The notes below the pieces were generated by a model, which was not told the origin of the DNA, did not search any database, and was given only the letters and a program-made list of their open reading frames with translations. This document shows, piece by piece, positions 58,270 through 64,000 of a stretch of DNA of 64,000 nucleotides; position 1 is the first letter of the stretch; each line of letters begins with the position of its first letter. The position numbers and the translations under genes were made by a program. The DNA is from Populus alba (lineage: Eukaryota > Streptophyta > Magnoliopsida > Malpighiales > Salicaceae), in the NCBI RefSeq assembly GCF_005239225.2, contig NC_133284.1, forward strand, positions 47,462,697 to 47,526,696. The letters run 5' to 3'.

Positions 58270-60600
58270 AAATTACTATCCTCTCTCTTTCTTATTTTTT
58301 TTTAATTGTATAGTTCATCTTTTTTAAATAAATTATTTTTTCAATTATTTTGTATTTTCTTAATGTTTCAAAAATAATATTATAATTTATATTTCTTTTC
58401 TTTTATATTTAATATAAATAAATTGTATTTGCATGATGTTTTTTCAAAAAATATATAAAAACAATTTGTTCTTGGTAAGAAAAAAACAACATCCAAGGTA
58501 AAAGAAATAAAATGTATAAATTAAAAAGATAAATCAGAATTAAATATTTGGATATTTATCTGTCATTTTATATTTCAAGCATTTACTATTAAAAAAATCA
58601 GCAAACAACAATGAAAACATTTATGAAACAACAATGAAAACATTTATGAAAAAAGTTCAATTGGTAATTGCTTATGAAAATAACAATGAAAAAATTCAGG
58701 TCGTTAATTACCAATGAAAATAGTGATTAAATTTATATGTATATATATATTGATGGAAATTGTGATGAAATTTTAAAAATAAAAAAAATAATAAATATTA
58801 TAAATATTTTCTTAGTAATTTCATCAAAATTTTAACATAGCAAATTATAACGGAATTGTAAATTCTATTGACAAATATTATGCTGAATTAAAACTTGTCA
58901 CTTCTCTCCTTTTTTATTTCATCTTATTTTAATTAAAATTACAGCATCTCTCTCTCAAAAAAAAAAAAAAACTTTGGAAAGGCAGGCACCACACAAATCA
59001 TTTTTATTGAATTAAAATATTTTTAAATTAAAAAAATATCATTTCATGAGAGCACGGAATGCTTTTTCTCATAGGATGAATAATGTTTGGGTAAATTGAT
59101 TCATGTTTTCATTGTATATTAGTCTTTAAAATTTATAAATAATCAATGGATACCTTATTTATTCACATGTTCTCCAATAGGCCTTCTGTTACTTTAGATG
59201 ATGAAACCCCTTCAACGCAAAAGGAAAAAATAGTTCTGAAAATTCAAAGAAGGAGAAAAAAAGAACATAAATTGAAAACATGGAAAATAAACAACATATG
59301 AAAAATCTTATTGTCCTCGCAACATATGAATAATGTTTGGGGGCTCATTTGCTCATTTTTCGAGGTCTTTTTAAGTTTTTTTTTTTGTTATTATTTATTG
59401 GGTTTTTTGTTTCTATTTTCATTTTTCAAAATTAAATATTGTATTTCTTTAAATACTAGTTTCTCATTACACGGAATGCTTCGCACATGCATTGTCTAAC
59501 AAATTTATATCTTTTTGTAAATTCTAATAAATTATTGAGGATTATTTATAAATGAATAAGTTTGAAATCTTTATTAAATAAACATTTTTATTTTCAAATA
59601 ATTTGACATAAAATTTGATAATTATATATGCATCAAATGTTTAATGATTTACCATATAAAATAGTTTTAAAATGAAAATATTAGGGACATAAATTTAATT
59701 ATCTTTTAAAAATACTAAGTAATAGTTAGCATAAATTCATATAACTCTTAAATAATAATCACTAAAGCTTTCTAACTTAACAATATATTATTGTGAAACT
59801 TTTTTATGTTAAACAATTGTTTTTCAATTATAAGTGAAGTAAATATAAATTAAAAATGAATAAATTTTTATATATTTTTAATTAAAAAAATTTAACATTA
59901 TCATTTTTTTTGTTGAAATGAGTTAAAAAACAACATAGGAAGAATAAATAATCTATAACAAAATCACCTAGGAATCAATTTAATAGTTTGATGATTTTTG
60001 TATGTCATTTAATTATTTTCAAATTTTGATTTTTTATGTTTTTATTGGTTTATTTTTATTTTTTTATTTTTTTTAGTTTTAATAGTCAAAATAAAGTACA
60101 AATATATTATTATATATTTTAAAAGTGATTTAAGTTACTTATTTTATGTTATTTATACAATGTATAAATGAAAAAATAACCTATATTTTAGGATTTATTA
60201 TAAGAAAAGCCTCTTTTTTTTTAGGATTAATAAGTTTCTTTTAGGAAATTTACCAAAATTGATCATTTTCTTCAGTAAAGATTGAATTGAATTTACTAAT
60301 TGTTAGTCTACCATAATATTAGCATTGTATTAAAGGTGTGATAATTAATAGAAAGTGTTCTAAGGAGTTTGAATATCAAGAATTAAAAAATGACATATTA
60401 GGTATCTGAATATCAAGGATTCAATTAATTAGCTATAAAGTTTAGGAACATAGATTAAGCTTAATATACAAAGTACAAGGGAATAAATACTTCCCTACTC
60501 AAAATAGGAAGCAAAATGAACAAGTGGGTTAAAGTGCAAAACTAGAAGAATAAAGGACATAAAATATATATAATAAGGATATTACTAGGATGTTCTTAGA
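56261..60600. other. AT-rich spacer
   Basis: No gene recognised. A (TA)n run is at 58219-58267. A 24-base tandem pair 'caacaatgaaaacatttatgaaa' is near 58605-58652. Short blocks at 58590-58870 resemble the inverted subterminal style of CACTA ends but no terminus is visible. Confidence 0.55.
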
Positions 60601-63600
60601 ATAAGGGATAAAAAAATAAAAATATTCATAAGAATAGTGTAAATAGAATAGGTAAGACAAGAAAAAATAATTTGGCGGAAAATCTAGCCACCCACATCAT
60701 AAACCAACCCCATCAAAAAACCTAGCTTCATCTCTTCCAATTTTACCACAAAATCTTAGCCACCATTAAAGAGAAAAAAAAAATAGAGAGAGAGTGAAAG
60801 AGATAGAGTAGAGGGCTGAAACTTGAGAAGGAAACCACATAAAAACCATAAAATATTCTCTCCTACTAATCAACCCAAAAACAAAATCACGAACCTTAGT
60901 CATATCTCAACCTACCTCACTATATTTTGGTTAACTAACATCATTTTGACCACCACAACAACAACCCTAACCTCTTTCTCATATCTCCTAATCATCCAAC
61001 TGATTTCCCTACTCTTATATCCTAGAAAAACACCAAAATAAAAAGGAAAGAGAAGTTGTTAAAGAAAAAAAAAAAACAATAGTTAGTGAGACTTTCAGCA
61101 CCTTTGAGTAAATTAATTGATATGACTTGTGCAAGTATGAAATATAAAAATTTGAATTTTTGACAAAAAATCACAAACCAACTAATTTTACGTTATAGCA
61201 TATAACTTTCAATCTAGTCATTAGATTAAGTTGAAATTTTGCATGGAGTCTTATAAAATATTATTTTAACCTAGGTTAAAGTTTTAGAATTTTTGGAATA
61301 TGATAAGAATTGTTTTTCAGATAAAAGAACAAATAGCACAAATGAGTGTCTAGAAATTTTGTTAGGGACCAAATTGAAACTTTGCCTAAAACAACCCTCT
61401 TTATAAGCTGCCAGCAATGAAAAAAAAAAAAAAAGAGGGAGTGTGCATCCGGCCAAGAGAAGAAAATGTGGAAAGAGGGATTTTGTTATTTTTCATGGAA
61501 ATTGCTTGAAAAATAAAAAACAAAGTGTAAAATAGAAAAAGCGTTAAGTAATTAAAAAGAGGGTTTGATACATTAAGGAGACTACAACGAGTTTAAAGAT
61601 TTTAAGTGTACTTTTAAAGAAGGAAAAAAAATGAGCTTAGAGGGAAGTGTGAAGGAAAACTTGATTCAACTTGTTTTGGCTTTTGATTCTTCATTCCTCA
61701 AGGGTAAGAAAACTTTCCATGATGATCCATTGTGTTGTTTTTCATGTTTTTTATTGGATTGAGTAGAATTGGGATTATGTGAAGGTGGGTTCTTGATGTT
61801 ATGATGGTTTAAATGCATGGATTTATGTTAATTACATGTTTATTGAGGAAATAAATGTTTGGTCTTGTCATTAATTAGGTTAATTTTAAGAAAAAAAAAT
61901 GTATTTCTTCCTCTTTATAATGGGAATTTCGGCCAAAGGTGGATTTTTGGGGGTGATTAGGTTGTTGAATTAATGACAAACAAATTATATTTAGTTATGA
62001 TAATTGAGTATTTGGTGATTGAAGAATATGTAAAAAAAAAAGAGAGAGAGAGAAAAGAAGGAGGGGGATAAAAATTGGTTTCCACCTTGGGTTTGCTATT
62101 GATAGCTTTTTATGTTATAAGTAAATATGATCTTATTGTATTGATTAGTGAAATTCCATACAGGGATGCTTAGTTGTTGTTATATGTGATTATGGAAATC
62201 TTAGAAAGGTGAATTTGGCCATGGAAAATATAAGAAATAAAATTTCAAGCTTGAAGAAATTAATGAATTGTATTTAAATAATGGAAGAAAAATAAAATGA
62301 AATGATGTGGTGAATTAGGTGTGAAGGAATTAAATTTCCTTTAATTATTGGGAAAAGTCTTATAGTGATATAAAATTCCCTTATAATTGTGATGAATTAA
62401 AAATTTAGGTGGATGTAGCATTGTATAAATTATTTGTGGAATTATTAAAGAACATGAAACTATGTTAGAATAATCACAATAGTTTTGAATGTTAAAACTA
62501 TATTGATCGAAAATCTTATTATGTGATGAAGTTTTAAGAAAATTATTGGGTGATGAAATATTGAAATCATAAGATCTTTCAAATGAAACAAGAGAGGTTG
62601 AAGGCTCTAGATAGCAGCAGGGTGTTACTAGTCGAGCATCACCAGTAAGTAGGTATCCGACATCTTGAATTTTTGTAGAAAGATTAATCGCAAAACTTGT
62701 GTTAATTTTAATTAGAAATTCTGTAATTTATGTTTGATGTTAACGGATGAACATATTTGGGTGAATGAATTAATGCCCGGTAATTTGTGCGAGTGAATTA
62801 ATGTCCGATAATTGGACGAGTGAATTAGTACATGTAATTAAACAGATGAATTAATGCTTGGTAATTGGACGGATGAATTAGTATTGGTAATTGGGCGAAT
62901 GAATTAATGTCCGGTAATTGGGCGAATGAATTAGTGCTGGTAATTGAGCGGATGAATTAGTACCGGTAATTGGATGAGTGAACTAATGCCCGGTAATTGG
63001 GCAAATGAACTAGTGCCAGTAATAGAGCGGATGAACTAGTGCCCGATATTTAAGTGAATGAATTAATGTCCCTAATGAGGGAGCAATACCCTCGTGAAAC
63101 GACTAAGATTGGAATTTAATTGGATGAATATGAAGGTGTAAGATTTAATGATTCATAATAAAGTACATAGAAAAAAAGTATTTTTATATGGGTGTAGTGA
63201 AATGATACATTACATTTATTGATAATTATATTGATGAAATGTTAATTATATTTTCAAGACCCTCGCAACAATAGAATAGATCCTGCTTGAATATATGTTA
63301 CCTTTGAGAATTATGAATCGTGTAAAAGAGATTGAATGAACCCTTATATTTGTAGAACAAAACTTTTATATGTAATTAATGTGTATTCCTTGCTTAAGAA
63401 TATTTTTATGTTAAATTAGGTATTTGCATTCTATCATGGTTGCTCATGTGATTAGAAATGTTGGAATGACATAATAGGGGTGTAACATTCATAATCTAAG
63501 TTTTTATTGTTTTTTTTTATTTGATTATGCAAGTTAAGTAACCCTTAGAATTGTTTATTTTGTTTTTTTTATTATTATTGATTGCATCTTAATTATTGGA

Positions 63601-64000
63601 CAATACCTGTTTTTTTTTTTTTTTTTGTGATGCGTTGTTTGGAAAAGAGGCCCATGATGATTGGACCATGATTATGATATGAGTTGTGTCGGGAATGAAG
63701 ATGTTGATAACTTGATATGGTCATATTACAAGGAAAACTCTGCTGAATTTTTTAGTTAAGAAAAACAATTACATTGTATAAAATTTTACATTTTTAAATA
63801 ACTATGTTCTTTTTTTTGGGTTGTAACATTATCCATTATGGAAGGTTCATTTTAAACTCTAAATATTTTATGAATAATTATTTTGATTTATTATTGGTTT
63901 AGATGCGTGTTATGATGAAATTGCTAGGTTTGAACAAATTTTAAGATTGGTTGCATATGTGAATATTTGAATTGCTTGTGTGTTTAATTTTCTAACATAG
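60601..64000. other. Possible LTR/leader region of an unassigned retrotransposon
   Basis: No coding frame is supported. Composition is more balanced than the preceding spacer, with a 'ccacccac...aaccctaacc' leader-like part (60680-61000), a 'tcaagggtaagaaa' donor-like site near 61700, the minisatellite at 62.75-63.08 kb and a 'gataacttgatatggtcatatta' block near 63710. The style recalls long LTRs of plant gypsy elements, but no second LTR, primer site or target duplication can be seen before the window ends. Confidence 0.3.
62752..63081 (+). repeat. Minisatellite of ~27-bp units, about 12 copies
   Basis: Units follow 'gaattaatgcccggtaattgggcg' with variation. From about the sixth unit the start of the unit alternates as 'taat, tagt, tagt', repeated, suggesting a three-unit higher-order period of roughly 80 bases. 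Confidence 0.88.

Noticed and set aside
60823..61041. 72-codon frame with Thr/Leu runs
   Set aside because: Low complexity in an AT-rich leader-like region, no family resemblance.
1..64000. CRISPR arrays, bacterial operons, intact tRNA or rRNA genes
   Set aside because: None seen; regular repeats are microsatellites or a minisatellite, and the DNA is clearly plant nuclear.

Overview
This window is plant nuclear DNA: AT-rich, split genes with GT-AG introns, (TA)n microsatellites and deeply nested transposons. Two host genes sit at the left edge. The proteins and repeat style fit a woody eudicot, possibly Salicaceae (Populus/Salix); that assignment is inference.

Layout. 1-247 is the last exon of a WrbA/FQR1-type NAD(P)H:quinone reductase (+). 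4475-6690 is a complete seven-exon bHLH112/bHLH123-like transcription factor gene (-), convergent with FQR1, with a GC donor at one intron and a TATA box upstream. 7.3-9.6 kb holds two copies of an uncharacterised dispersed repeat; a third lies at 55.1-56.3 kb. 13.3-14.5 kb has microsatellites, a tRNA-box/PBS-bearing retroelement remnant and a GC-rich promoter-like patch.

15.06-30.48 kb is a degraded CACTA (En/Spm) transposon. It carries a hybrid LTR of an Athila/Tat-like gypsy family, whose formation apparently deleted most of the CACTA transposase. It also carries a young, complete-ended copy of the same family (19237-29790). That young element has a perfect 5-bp target duplication, LTRs differing by one substitution plus three repeat-length indels, and a tRNA-Asp primer site. 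Its single gag-protease-integrase reading frame has lost the reverse transcriptase and most of RNase H by an in-frame deletion. Downstream it carries two small overlapping ORFs, the second a basic Cys-rich protein resembling small viral nucleic-acid-binding proteins. After these comes an intact, intronless 217-codon LOG gene (cytokinin riboside 5'-monophosphate phosphoribohydrolase) with its own TATA-like core promoter. A retroelement carrying a hormone-activating enzyme is the most interesting object here.

31031-35520 is a decayed hAT transposon (BED finger, DUF659, C-terminal dimerisation region). 35806-41718 is a second decayed CACTA element in the opposite orientation. 42058-52577 is a decayed Copia element on the - strand, interrupted by two solo LTRs of the LOG-element family. 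One of those LTRs is itself interrupted by a 2.6-kb poly(A) retroposon with a 17-bp target duplication. The nesting therefore gives a relative time order: Copia and CACTA first, then gypsy LTRs, then the retroposon, with the LOG element probably very recent.

52.6-64 kb shows no gene I can support. It contains AT-rich spacer, repeat copy C, (TA)n tracts and a roughly 27-bp minisatellite at 62.75-63.08 kb, probably within an LTR-like or leader region.
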